This document shows, in pieces, positions 29,741-40,208 of a stretch of 64,000 nt of DNA. The DNA comes from Prorocentrum cordatum. Taxonomy: Eukaryota; Sar; Dinophyceae; Prorocentrales; Prorocentraceae. Position 1 is the stretch's first letter; every line of letters begins with the position of its first letter. The stretch is taken from NCBI GenBank assembly GCA_963575745.1, contig CAUYUJ010016369.1, positions 45,001-109,000 of the forward strand. Direction: 5' to 3'. The notes under the pieces are model-generated. The model was not told the origin of the DNA. It ran no database searches and saw only the letters and a program-made list of their open reading frames with translations. The position numbers and the translations under genes are program-made.

Positions 29741-31104
29741 GGCTTGGCGTCGCACTCGGGCGAGCGCCTTTTCCCGTCTGCGGCGGAGGTGGGCTTGTCT
29801 GGGCGGCCTCCAGAGCGCTGCAGCTGCGGACAGCTGCAGCTGCGAGGAAGCGATCGACCATCCCAGCGCGCGGCTGGGGGCTGCTCGTCGCCCACTTCCA
29901 ACGTCGCCCGCCAGCCGCGTATCGCCACGAGTGGGTGGTTGGGCCTCCGAGGGTCACGCTGGCCCCTCCCCCGGATGACCTCCACGAAGAACTCGCGCGC
30001 GGGGGCTTTGGCAACCGGGGCCCTCCAGTCCAGGCGGTCCGAAGCCAAGAAAATCCTGCGCGAGCGCCCTCAAGGCGGCGACCCCCCGCTCCTCCGAGCC
30101 ACCAAAGGATGCCTCAGGCGGCAACGAGGCGTGCGCATCAGCCTCCGGGGCCTCCTCTGGCGGAACCCCCATCCGCATCCCCCCCCCGTTCCCCATGCAT
30201 TGGGGGCCTTTTCGCCCCCCGGCACCCTCGGAGTCCTCGTCCTGTCCTGCGGGCCCTGCAGTCCTCCCGAAGGGGATGTTTGCTCTCTCCTCGCTCCCAG
30301 GGGCGCAACCAGCGCCAGTGCTGCGTGCTTCTCCTGGGGGCTGAGCGGCGGGAAGGTCCTCGCCCAATTCGGCTGGATCCGCCCATGAGGGCGCCCTTCC
30401 GACGCTGCCGGCCCCTCCTCGGCACCGTCAGACCGGTGGAATTGTCAGTCAGCGCTGGGGGGTTCCAGGCGATATCTCGCGATTGACCCCGTGGCGGCCC
30501 CGCCGCGGTGCTGGGGGCAAGATGTGGGAGGCCCTGGGCTGCCTCGGTCCGTCCCTCTCCATGGTGGACCTTGCAATCCTGTCCTGCCACGAATCTGGGC
30601 AAGGCGACCCCTGGCATGGCGGCCTGAGATCAGGGGCGACTCCCCTTCGCAAAAATGCGCAACCTGCCTGAACTCAAAAGGCTGCGAGGCCGGAGGAGAG
30701 GGGAGAGGAGAACAGGCGGGTGGCGAGCCTGGGAACCCAACTGTTATCGGGCGAGACCCGAGCCGGGGAATCCAACTGCTACCGGCGAAGCCCTCACAAA
30801 ATCATTGAAGCGAATCCTGCGACAAGCTTGTAAAACGAATGTGCGCGTCGCGAAAGCGAGAGCCACGCTTTGAAAACCCGCCGCCCTCCATCAGTGAATA
30901 TGTCGCAGCAAAGTTCAAGCTGCAAGAACATGCATAATGAAGACCATCTCAAGCAAAACGCCAAAACCACCCTACCGACACATCTGGGGACGCCTGCCAC
31001 AGGAAGTGGGGCATGGAGAAAAGAGGAGGAGGAGGAGAATGAGAAGGAGGAGGAGGAGAAGACGAAGGAGAGCCTGGGCTCAGGTCGCCTCCCTCTTCCT
31101 CCTT
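29741..31104. other. G+C-rich sequence, no supported gene
   Basis: Overlapping long frames on both strands without motifs. A single unit related to the 83-bp tandem repeat lies at 30795-30905. A GGA/GAG-rich tract runs at 31020-31075. Confidence 0.45.
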
Positions 31105-31187
31105 TTGCGTTGCCCAGACTTTATGCGTCAGCATGTGGCGTTATTCCCTCGTCCTCTTCCTCCTCCTCCTCCCCCTCCTCCTCCTCC

Positions 31188-31230
<43 letters not shown>

Positions 31231-31300
31231 ACTACTGCTGCTACTGCTACTGCTACTGCTACTGCTACTGTTACTGCTACTGCTACTGCTACTGCTACTG

Positions 31301-31345
<45 letters not shown>
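31105..31345. repeat. Tail repeat, left copy, with CTC/CTA/CTG microsatellite
   Basis: 31105-31200 matches 39802-39897 over about 96 bp, beginning TGCGTTGCCCAG and passing through TATGCGTCAGCATGTGGCG into the (CTC)n and (CTA)n runs. The microsatellite then alternates CTA and CTG units to 31345. ORFs through it (poly-Leu, poly-Thr, poly-Tyr, poly-Ser, poly-Val) are artefacts. Confidence 0.85.
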
Positions 31346-31450
31346 ATGGCGGATTCGTGCACCACATCACCACGGCTCAACCACCTAGGGAAGAGCGTCC
31401 ATGTGGCTGCCTCATTGTCAGTATGTAGCAGGCACCTCTTCTGGGTGGAA

Positions 31451-31850
31451 GGGCGGGTCTGACATGCTTGCAGCGCCAGGCGCTTGTCCTGTGGGAAGCT
31501 GGTCCCAACGGCCCAAAGTGAAGCGCCAGCAACGGTACAGTAGCACACGGGGCGACCCCAGTACCGCCACCCAGGCCAACTAGCGCGAGAAGACGCGAGA
31601 CGAAGCCAGGATGGCAAGCCAAGGGCGGGTCTGACGTGCATGCAGCAGCAGGCGCCTGGCCGAGGGCAGCTGGCCCCTACAGCCAGAAGTGAGGCGCTGG
31701 CGGCGGCGTAGCAGCGCACGGGGCGACCCCAGTACCGCCATCAAGGCCTACTAGCGCTAGAAGGCGCGAGAGGAGGCCAGGATGGCAGGCCAAAATGGCC
31801 AAGCGCCCGACGGCGACGCGGCAGTACACGGGGCTGCCCCAGCACCGCCA
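31451..31850. repeat. 171-bp tandem repeat, two full and one partial copy
   Basis: GGGCGGGTCTGAC occurs at 31451 and 31622, and the block CACGGGGC..CCCCAG(T/C)ACCGCC occurs once per unit (31544, 31715 and 31825), the third unit being shortened to about 110 bp. On the minus strand each unit encodes a GGTG(V/A)APC(A/T) peptide, like the motif scattered through the ORFs of this element. Confidence 0.75.
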
Positions 31851-32086
31851 GCGAGGCCTACGAGCGCAAGTGAACGTGAGGAGGCCGAGATGGCAAGCCA
31901 GTTGGCGGGCCAGAGTGGCTGGGCGCACGGGTGGCCACGCGCCGAGCAGAGGCTAAAGCCACAGGTGCAGCCACGCGAGGGAGGTGCCACTGTGGGCACA
32001 CCGCATTACTGAAAGTGGCTAGCAAGACAACTTGGCATGGACTCGCGTGGCCTGTCGAGGGCCTGGAACCTGCTGGGCGTCATCAT

Positions 32087-34846
32087 TCAGGCCGGCTGGC
32101 CTGCTCCCTGCGCAACGGCCGCAAAGACCTGCGACGGCAGCGCCTGCACTTCCCCGCCGAGGTCGCCACTGCCCCCCGCCTGCCCTGAGGGCCCAAAGAT
32201 CTGGCGCTCGAGGTCTTCACAAATGGCCACGTTCAGGGCTCCAGAATTTGGGATCTGCTGCGGGAGCGGGCCCGTCTGCGGTGGCGGGTCCGTCGGCGGC
32301 GGCGGCGCCTCAGGGGGCGCCGTCGGCGGCGGCGGCGGAGGGGCCATGATGGCCGCGGCCTCTGGCGGGACTCCGACAGGCGGTGGTGGCGGGCCCTGGC
32401 TGTCGCGGGCCCCACCCGCTGGGGGGGCGCTGGCGGCGCGAACGGGGGTGGCACGCGGGGCGACCCCTGTGCCACCCCCGCCGCCCGAGAGGCTGCCCTC
32501 CCGCAGGTTGTGGCGGCGCTCGTAGAGCGCCAGCTCCCTGTGCGCCATCTCCAAGCTCTCCCTCTTGGCCTTGTTCCGCGCCTTCTTGCTGTAGCCCGCC
32601 CACTCTGGGTCGATCAGTCCCCAGGCAAGCTGCGCGTAGAGGTCGGTCCACTCGAACTTGGTCAGGCTCTCCCAGGTGAGCCCCTCCATCAGCACATAGT
32701 GGCCCTCCCATTGTGGCTGGTGTGGAGCGTAGCGCTTGAAGACGGTGCCCACCGCCAGCGGCTCGACCATGGGCAGGTACCTCAGGAGGTCCACCGCGTT
32801 GACCACTGAAATCCCCTCCTTCTTGAGCTTGTCGTAGCGCAGCAGGGCCTTCAAGTCACGGATGTCCTCCTCGGGGTGCTCCGCGTGCATGTAGTGCGCG
32901 CGTGGCGGGTCCGACTCTTCCTCTATGAACTCGATGCAGACTCCGTAGGAGGTCGAGTAGCGCGCGCCGCAGTGGCAGTACCAGCGCTGGCCCGTCTCCC
33001 CCGCCGCCTCCTGTGCGCATGAGAGCAGCTGTGACCAGCGATCCGATCGGATCACCGAGCAGCATCCCCTGGGATTGTCCCACGTCTTGTTGGCCGCGCA
33101 CTTGTAGTACATGGTGAACGTGAAGCCCTTGCCACGGTAGAACTGGCCCGTGTAGTCGCCCATGCGGCGGTAGGCCTCCTGCACCGCGGTGTTGCCCTGG
33201 CACTCCTCCCTCCAGGCACGTTTGTGTCCCAGGTGGGCGTCTGCGATCCCCGGGGCTTCCAGGACACCCTTCTTCAGCCTTCCCACGTCCTCCTCCGCCT
33301 CCTTATTCAGCGCGCCGAGCCACTTCTGGACTCCGTCCTGCGCCTCTGCGCCCCTCACCATGTCCTCCTTCTTCTCCAGGATGGGCCCCAGGCCGCCCAG
33401 CATGTGGGCGCGCATGGTCTCGAATTTGAGGACGCCATAGGCCCGCGCCATACGCTTCAGCGATTTCTTGGAGAGGCCGAGCCGCAGCAGGGGCTCGATG
33501 TCCGTGACCTCCTCCACGGTCTTGACGTCGGTCAGCTGGCGCTCCTGGTCCTCAGCGTCGATGTCGGGCTGGGGGTCGTTCTCCTCGTCACTGGGAGGCT
33601 CTTCCCCGAAGGGCGGGGGTGGCGCACGGGGCGGCCCTGGCACCGCCCCCTCCTCCCTCGCCATCGGGCGGCCGACCCCCTTCGCCACTGCTTCCGTGGC
33701 TGGGGGGGGGGCGCCCGTGCTCTCGGGGTCGATGCCTACCCCCGCGCCCTCCGTTGACCTCCGCAGGGCAAGCAAGCCTTCCTCGGAGAGCGCGAACCCC
33801 ACCAGCACGTCCATGCCCTCCTTGATGTAGTCGAAGCTCGCACGAAACTTCGCCACTCGCTTGGCGGCGTGGTCGATGGAGCCTGGGCCCTTGTTCGCGC
33901 GCGCTGCGCGCGTCACGGCCTCGTGCTCGGAGATGTTCTGCGTCGCCGCCACGCAGCGCGAGCACATGTACAGCGTGTGCTGCCCCTCTTTGCCCTTCCT
34001 CAGCTCGGGGCATTGCTGATTGTACTCTTTGGCCTCCGCATAGCGGCGCATCTCCCCGCAACTGAGCTCGTCCACGCACTCCACCGCCATGATCTTCCAG
34101 TCGTCCAGCTCCGTGCACCTCCGACACCAACCCAGGCGATGCGGCGAGACCCAGAACGCACTTTTGCAGTGGACGTAGCCCGCATCAGCGTAGTCCTCCT
34201 CCGTCATCATCTCTGCGTCTTCGAGCGCGGCGGGTATGCCGTCGCTCGTCTGGGGGGCCTGGCCGTAGACGGCTTTGTTGCTGCGTCGGCGGTGGCGCTT
34301 GCCTCCATGACCGCTGAGGGCGCCCGTGGTCGCAGCGCTCGGGGCCTCACTGGCGGCCCCGTCGCCCACGGCGCGACCGCCGTCGGCGGCGCCGCGCGCG
34401 CCTCGGCCGCCGTGGCCGCCCACAGCCTGCCCCCTCAGCTGAAGGTTGTGGAGCGCGAGGGCGAGCGCGTCCAGCCCACGGCGCTGCCCCGTGGTGAAGT
34501 TGGCATACGTAGCTGCCGCTGCCAGGGCGGCCGACGCCACTGGCGCCACCGCTGATGCGGGCATCGCCGAGGCGCCATCAGAGGCGGCGGCGCTGGGGGC
34601 GGCCCCCGTGCCGCCGCCTCCGTCGGCGTCCTCGGCGGGGGTCGCTGGTCCCGTGTGCAATGTCGGCGCCGTCCGAAAGGTCGCCGCCTCGGACATCATG
34701 TTGAACTCCTCGTCTTCGCTCTCCGACGCGCTTGCCTGCTGGGCAGGGCGCTGCGTCGGCCTTGCTTTGGTAATTGGCGCCTCTCCCGCGGCGTACGTCT
34801 TGGCAGGCCAAGGCATCGGCGCAGGCTTCGAGAACTTGGGCGCCAT
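32087..34846 (-). CDS. Cysteine-rich 919-residue protein of unknown function, element-associated
   Basis: The longest undisturbed frame in the window besides the copia element. The ATG at 34846 (MAPKFSKPAPMPWPAK) is preferred over one at 35026, because the extra 60 residues look like translated G+C-rich leader. Residues 1-200 are alanine/glycine/proline-rich. A first cysteine cluster (CRRC, CGEM, CSRC) spans about 226-295, and a second (YKCAANKTW, GCCS, CHCGARYSTSYG) about 580-625. The region between them (residues 440-560) is charged and helical. The C-terminal 120 residues are proline-rich. The two clusters could bind zinc and nucleic acid, as in a Gag/ORF1 protein, but this is inference; no catalytic motif is seen. 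Peptides of the GGTGAAPSAA type recur in it. Confidence 0.6.
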   Translation of the reverse strand: MAPKFSKPAPMPWPAKTYAAGEAPITKARPTQRPAQQASASESEDEEFNMMSEAATFRTAPTLHTGPATPAEDADGGGGTGAAPSAAASDGASAMPASAVAPVASAALAAAATYANFTTGQRRGLDALALALHNLQLRGQAVGGHGGRGARGAADGGRAVGDGAASEAPSAATTGALSGHGGKRHRRRSNKAVYGQAPQTSDGIPAALEDAEMMTEEDYADAGYVHCKSAFWVSPHRLGWCRRCTELDDWKIMAVECVDELSCGEMRRYAEAKEYNQQCPELRKGKEGQHTLYMCSRCVAATQNISEHEAVTRAARANKGPGSIDHAAKRVAKFRASFDYIKEGMDVLVGFALSEEGLLALRRSTEGAGVGIDPESTGAPPPATEAVAKGVGRPMAREEGAVPGPPRAPPPPFGEEPPSDEENDPQPDIDAEDQERQLTDVKTVEEVTDIEPLLRLGLSKKSLKRMARAYGVLKFETMRAHMLGGLGPILEKKEDMVRGAEAQDGVQKWLGALNKEAEEDVGRLKKGVLEAPGIADAHLGHKRAWREECQGNTAVQEAYRRMGDYTGQFYRGKGFTFTMYYKCAANKTWDNPRGCCSVIRSDRWSQLLSCAQEAAGETGQRWYCHCGARYSTSYGVCIEFIEEESDPPRAHYMHAEHPEEDIRDLKALLRYDKLKKEGISVVNAVDLLRYLPMVEPLAVGTVFKRYAPHQPQWEGHYVLMEGLTWESLTKFEWTDLYAQLAWGLIDPEWAGYSKKARNKAKRESLEMAHRELALYERRHNLREGSLSGGGGGTGVAPRATPVRAASAPPAGGARDSQGPPPPPVGVPPEAAAIMAPPPPPPTAPPEAPPPPTDPPPQTGPLPQQIPNSGALNVAICEDLERQIFGPSGQAGGSGDLGGEVQALPSQVFAAVAQGAGQPA

Positions 34847-35549
34847 CACTTGGTCGGGTGGGCGGCGCGGGAGGTGCAGCTCGAAAGAATGTGCGGGACA
34901 AGGCCTCACGAGCCAAACAGCTGCCGAAGAGAGGGGAGGGGGAGAGGCTGCGCACCGAACCAAATGGGGCGGCCGACTGCCAAGGCGGGACAAAGGTAAA
35001 ACAGGAAGACTAAAGGCTGAAACCAACGGCTCCAGGTGCGTGGGGCCCGATCCTTGTGCTGGCGGAAAACGGCCTGACCCCCGTCCGGGGCCCTGGACGG
35101 GCAGGAGAAGGGAAAGGGGGGCGAGGAAACCACGTGGCGGGCGGGCGACAAAGCGGGCGGCGGGCCGCCGACGGCCCCAGGACCCGCGGGGCGGCCCCGA
35201 TCTTTAACGCCTCTTGACGCCTCTTTAACCAGCGGCCTCGAACAGGTGCTATTGGTGGCATGAAGGCTCAGCCCAAGTGAGTTGCGGGAGCAGCCCAAGA
35301 CAGAGATTAAGAGCATCACAAGTGTGACATGGCGAGAGCACAACATGCACAAGGCAGGGAGGCTACACAACGCGGCGCGCAGAACAAACATGACAAAGCA
35401 AGAGCGCACTGTGCGCGCAACAAGGGAACTGAACAGTGCCATGCACGCTGCAGATGTGACTATTTTCTACGACTGGTCAGGGCAGCAGGAAGGGGAGTGG
35501 GGAGGGGAGGGTCAGGGAGCGCACGCAAATGGAGTGGAGCCACAGCTAG
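34847..35549. other. Spacer between the 919-residue ORF and the RT polyprotein
   Basis: About 700 bp with no coding signature on the minus strand. It presumably serves as leader of the 919-residue ORF. No spliced-leader relic was found in it. Confidence 0.45.
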
Positions 35550-36189
35550 TCAAGACCGAACGCTCGGGGCGGCCCCTGCAGCCAGTCCCGCTGCGCCCTC
35601 CGTCGCCAGGGCGACCTGCTCCGCGATTTGGCCCTGCAGGGCGTTGGCCACTGCCGAGCGCAGGGGTGAACGTGCCGCGGGCCGTTCGGCCTCAGGCAAT
35701 TCCCCCACGGCACGGCGCAGCCACGTCTCAGCCTTTGCGCCCCAGCGTCCATTGACATCGAGGACAAAGGGCACCAGGCCAGAAAATGGGTACCCACGGT
35801 GCTTCACTGTCTCTCTGCGCTGCAGGGCTGCCTGGCGCGGCCGCCCCGTCTGGGCCACAGCCACCTCGTCCACCAAGCTGATGTCGAGGCAGACTCGACC
35901 ATGGATACCTCGATGGTAGACGACGTCCAGCGTGGCCGCGCCTTGTTCTTCCGTGCACCACTCTGGGATGACCTGCTCCACCAGGGCGCGGTGGCCCACC
36001 CCGCGCAACCAGAGCGCCACGGCGTCTCGGATGGCATTGTGGCGGCGCGTCGGGCCGCCTCCCCTGGGACAGTTGAGCGCATGAACGCCACGGGCGTCCA
36101 CCGTGCGGCCGCACGCGCGCCATCGCGCGGGTGGGCGCTGCTGGTCGGTTCAGGCACGTGCACTCGGACTGCAGCAGCGGCAGATGCAT
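35550..36189 (-). pseudogene. RT polyprotein C terminus, Cys/His and endonuclease-like domain
   Basis: Minus-strand frames from 36189 down give a Cys pair (ECTCLN and, in the frame of 36101, DARGVHALNCPRGG), then RRHNAIRDAVALWLRGVGH, followed by ATLDVVYHRG and VCLDISLVDEVA. The order zinc-binding cysteines, RHN...RD, then aspartates in hydrophobic strands fits a C-terminal Cys/His plus restriction-like (PD-D/E-xK-type) endonuclease of RT polyproteins. I remember the same arrangement at the end of RT proteins common in dinoflagellates. The frame changes near 36101, so the domain is not translatable as it stands. It ends with the stop at 35550. Confidence 0.5.
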
Positions 36190-36412
36190 GCGCCTCTTGG
36201 CCGCAATGCAGAACGCGTGGTCGGCGAGGGGCGAGACCCCCTCGAAGTTATCCTACCAGGCGCCCGCTGAGCTGCCCGAGGCACTGTGCACCGCCGCCGC
36301 CGCCGTCACTGGCAGCGCAGCCATGAACGTCTTGGTGGCGTGATCCCGCACGTGCTGGGTGTACGTCTTCTGGCCCTTGCCCTTCCGCCCCTCCAGAAGG
36401 CCCTGCCAGCGG

Positions 36413-36997
36413 TCACTCTGGGGGCGACGGCCTCCTGCCAGCCGTCCCTGTTCCTCGTCTGCTGCCGAGAGGGCGCGGCCAAGGCCTGGCCACCTCCGAA
36501 AGAGGCCGATCGTTGTCGTCTCTGAGCTCCTGGGCAGCCGCGTGGATCCCAGCTTCCCAGGACGCCGGGAGGGCAGCGGGGCCGCGCTGTTCGGCGCTGC
36601 CACAGCCCAGGCCTCCGTCGCTGAACTTCATGAAGATCTGCTCACGGGGGGCAGCCGTGACCCCCAGAAGGGCGTTGACGAAGGCGACCACTCCGTCATC
36701 CACCCTGCGGCCCCACGCCGCCGTGAGCGGGAGCGCCCGCTGGATGTGGGCGCAGGCGCCCCTCGACCATATCCGCATCAACTGGAACGCATCAAAAGCC
36801 GAAAGCCCATGCCTGCTTAGTGTCAGGAGCTCTCGGAAGTAGCGGTCATGCTTCTGGAGGAAGGCCTCGCCGCAGGGGAGTGGCGTGGCGGCGCTCGGGG
36901 CGGCCCCGGCGCCGCCAGCCTGCGCGAGGCCCCCCTCGTCGAGATCCTCTGGGACGGCGAAGTCCGCGAGCGGGGCGCCCCTCCAGTCGGTGTCCAC
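36413..36997 (-). pseudogene. RT polyprotein thumb/connection segment
   Basis: An open 194-codon minus frame containing FLQKHDRYFRELLTLSRHGL, FDAFQLMRIWSRGACAHIQR and EQIFMKFSDGGLGCGSAEQ. These match in order the region after the catalytic box in this RT family, where a shuffled strand-and-helix thumb ends in a GGLG motif. It begins within DVDTDWRGAPLADFAV, just after the frame break near 37020. The ATG is internal. Confidence 0.6.
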
Positions 36998-37080
36998 GTC
37001 GTGGTTCGCGTAGGCCAGGGTGGACCCACCGCCTTGAGCTTCTGGGCGCGTTACTGGGCGTACTCCGCAAACTCAGGCGG

Positions 37081-38271
37081 CAAGACAGCTTGGGGATCTG
37101 GGGACCTGATCTGGGTCTTGGACATCTTCAGCTTCATCCCGTGGGCCTCGACGCGGGCTCGTCAGGCATCCAAGCCGCGGAACACAGCGGCCGCGGTGCC
37201 CACGAAGTACGCGTCGTCCAGGAAGGCCAGGCAGTCCCCTTCCGCGTCCACCGCACGCACGGCCATGCGACCGATGCTGAGAACATCCGCGGTGCCGGCC
37301 GCGCAAAAGCCTGGACTCATCGGGCGGCCCTGGTCGAGGCCGCGGATCTGGTCGACCAGCTGGGCGGGCTGCGACTCGCCCCCCGCCGCGCGGCGCGTGC
37401 GAGCAGGGGGCCAAGCTTCCGCCAGCGGGGCCAGAGCGGGCACCTTGGTGCGCACAGCCCCCTTCACCAGGTCGCGGGGGATGTTGCTGAACGCATCCCC
37501 GAGGTCCACCGCCAGCGCCCACTTGCCTGGGCTCGAGTTGGCCATCGTGCATAGGCGTCGATGGAGGGCACCACGTCCGTCCTTGGCGAGGCCGAACTGT
37601 TGGTCCCCCACCGCCGTCCGCATGTCTTTGTGGTGGGCCTTGGCAGCGCTGCGGCCCACCATGCGGCGGGTGACGTTTCCACAGCCCAGGACTCGCACAT
37701 CCCCAGGGGGTGCCTTGGGGATGCCTGTGAGGCGCGCCGCCGTCAGGGCGGCTAGCGCCTCGGGAGGGAGGTCGCCGATGGCCAGGCGTGCCGGCGTGTT
37801 GGCCACCGCCTCTGCCCCATCCTCGTCGTACTTGCGCGGGGCCCAGTGCTCGTAGCGTCCTCCTCCAGGCCCCGCCCCTCCGCGGCGGGGGAAGCGGCCA
37901 AACTGACGTTTGAGGTGGTTGGCCACGCGGCGATGGAGCTCTGCCGCACCGTCGAGCTCGTGGGGGGCCGTAACTGGCGGCATCGCCACGTCGGCCCCCG
38001 CCACTGTGGGCCCTCTCCCTGGCCCATGCGGGGCGGCCCCAGTGCAAGGGAGAGGGCCCCATTCGCCTGGGCGAGGCGCCGCAGGCTGTTGGGCGGTGCT
38101 GAACTTCCTCACCACCGCCGCTGCATCCGCCATGTCCCCCTGGGGCCACACTGCCGCTGCCGCCCGAGACATCTCTCCAGCTCGTGCGAGCTCGGTGACA
38201 CGGCGTGCACGGGCTGCGACATGATCCTCGCGGCCCTTCGCGGTGACAGCGGTGCGCGTCTGGTCCTCCAT
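37081..38271 (-). pseudogene. Reverse transcriptase core of non-LTR element
   Basis: An open 369-codon minus frame (38271-37162) followed by a frame change. RT motif A is LAVDLGDAFSNIPRDLV (near 37480), motif B is QGRPMSPGF (near 37325), and motif C is CLAFLDDAYFVG (near 37210) with both aspartates. Upstream, LGCGNVTRRMVGRSAAKAHH and GDQQFGLAKDG are the conserved fingers. Just past the stop, another frame gives EAHGMKLKMSKTQI, the primer-grip-side motif, so the stop at 37162-37164 is a frameshift effect. The type (no YXDD-Ty1 or LINE-1 features) is the RT class I associate with dinoflagellate and other protist genomes. Catalytic residues are intact; the frame is not. Confidence 0.72.
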
Positions 38272-38313
38272 GGAAAGCCAGGCGACGTCCCACTGGCCGT
38301 CCTGAATCCACCG

Positions 38314-39009
38314 TCAGCGCTCCTGGAGGCGCTCACGCCGCGTCGTCGGGGTTGGGGTCGCATTTTCGCTGAACAGCAGCCCGTCCAACGAGAGGGACAC
38401 CTTCCACAGCCTCGTCAGCGTACTCGACGCCTGAGCATCGTTGCCCTGGCGGGCCTGCTCGATCGCCAAACGCAGCCGCACCTTCACGCGGCTGACGGCG
38501 GCCACCACGCTGTCGGGGATCATGGCCGTGGTGGGCGCACCTTGCAGCAGGATGCGGCCCCACCCGATGGCATCCCACCAGTCCAGATTGACACAGCCAA
38601 CCTCGTGGCACGCGTCCTCGTTCGTCACCTGGTCGTCCAGGTAGTCGTCGTAGACGCCTGCTTCAAGTCCGCCATCATCGTCCGCTCCCGCAGGAGCGCC
38701 GAGTGGCGGTTGCAGGATGTCCGCCGCGGTCGGCGCCGCTGCCCCGGCCGCCCCCAGGGGAGTCCCCCTTGAGCCTGGGCCATACGCCCCTGGCGCGGCG
38801 GCGGCAGGGAGCCTCGGGGCGGCCCCAGTGCTCCTTGCCGCGCCACCTCCCTGGGAGGGAGGAGCGGGGGCCTGGCCTTCGACTGTTTCCAGCAGCCCGG
38901 GGCAGGATGGGACCCCCTCGGGCCTCCAGGGCTGCCGTGAGGCGTTCCCTGTCGCCCTCGGGGAGCTGGGTGAAGCCCACCGTCGCCGTCGCTGGTGGTA
39001 GGGGGCCAT
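38314..39009 (-). pseudogene. RT polyprotein segment upstream of RT
   Basis: An open frame whose N-terminal half is low complexity and includes STGAAPRLPA. Its second half reads as protein: DACHEVGCVNLDWWDAIGWG, AAVSRVKVRLRLAIEQARQG, then a helical segment ending near 38314. It links the zinc-finger segment (other frame, above 39000) to the RT segment below 38271. Confidence 0.5.
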
Positions 39010-39523
39010 CGACGCAGGCCATGTGGAACCACTTCCTGCCCGCGTGAGCCTGGGGCCCCGCGGGTGGCGTCACGGCGCCTGCCACGCGCCATTCGCCCGC
39101 CTCGAAGCCTCCCATGCAGCGGGTGCAGCGGGCCTTCTTGCCGCGAGCCGCCTGGGCGCTGACGCACCAACGGGTGATCCGCCCACCCGTCATGCGGCGC
39201 CGCCGCTGTGCTGGCTGGCCCTCGCTGTCCCGCATGTGGACGTCGGTGTTGCCATCCACGGGGATGCCGACTGCGTTCACGTCAGCCGACGCGGGAGCGG
39301 CAGCGGAGGCGCACGGGGCGGCCCCAGCACCTCCGCTGCCTCCCGCAGCTGCCAGCACACCGCCTTCACCTCGGGCCGCCGCGGCGTTACTCCCAGCCAC
39401 TCGAGCCCCTGCACCTGCGTCCGCAGCGCCGCCAGCGGCCGCCGCCATCCCAGGACGTCCCTTCAGGGCAAGGAAGATTGTTCGTAACAGTGAGGGCGCG
39501 AGAAAAGGAAGGGTGACTGTCAC
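38675..39523 (-). pseudogene. RT polyprotein N terminus with PARP-like zinc finger
   Basis: The open frame starts at 39523 (ATG), about 260 bp after the spliced-leader relic. After an Ala/Gly-rich stretch containing GGAGAAPCAS comes ARGKKARCTRCMGGFEAGEW, and about 25 residues later RKWFHMACVDG. The C-x2-C...H-x2-C spacing with GE(W/L)R and W(F/Y)H resembles a PARP-type zinc finger. Below about 38960 this frame turns low complexity, and the protein continues in the frame of 38314-39009. Likely a nucleic-acid-binding N terminus of the RT polyprotein. Confidence 0.5.
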
Positions 39524-39586
39524 CCGCGCGCGGTTTGAGGGCAGCAGTAGCCCCCCCGCCCACAGGCTCCCCAGAGCCTTGGGGGG

Positions 39587-39796
<210 letters not shown>

Positions 39797-39801
39797 CCTT
39801 A

Positions 39802-39909
39802 TGCGTTGCCCAGGCCTTATGCGTCAGCATGTGGCGATATTTCCTCTTCCTCTTCCTCATCCTCCTCCCCCTCCTCCTCCTCCTCCTCCTACTACTACTA
39901 CTACTACTG

Positions 39910-39990
<81 letters not shown>

Positions 39991-40082
39991 TACTACTATT
40001 ACGACTACTACTACTACTACTACTGCTACTGCTACTGCTACTGCTACTGCTACTGCTACTACTACTACTACTACCACTACTG

Positions 40083-40131
<49 letters not shown>

Positions 40132-40145
40132 CACTACCACTACTA

Positions 40146-40208
<63 letters not shown>
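39802..40208. repeat. Tail repeat, right copy, with long CTC/CTA microsatellite
   Basis: 39802-39897 repeats 31105-31200. The microsatellite then runs to 40208 as CTA triplets with CTG and CCA variants. Confidence 0.88.

Noticed and set aside
31133-31719. Long poly-Leu, poly-Thr, poly-Ser and poly-Val ORFs through CTA/CTG triplets
   Set aside because: They are translations of a microsatellite in different frames; no start context or non-repeat domain.
38768-38776. CTTGAGCC as another spliced-leader relic
   Set aside because: Only 8 nt match, inside the RT polyprotein coding frame, and no flanking leader bases.
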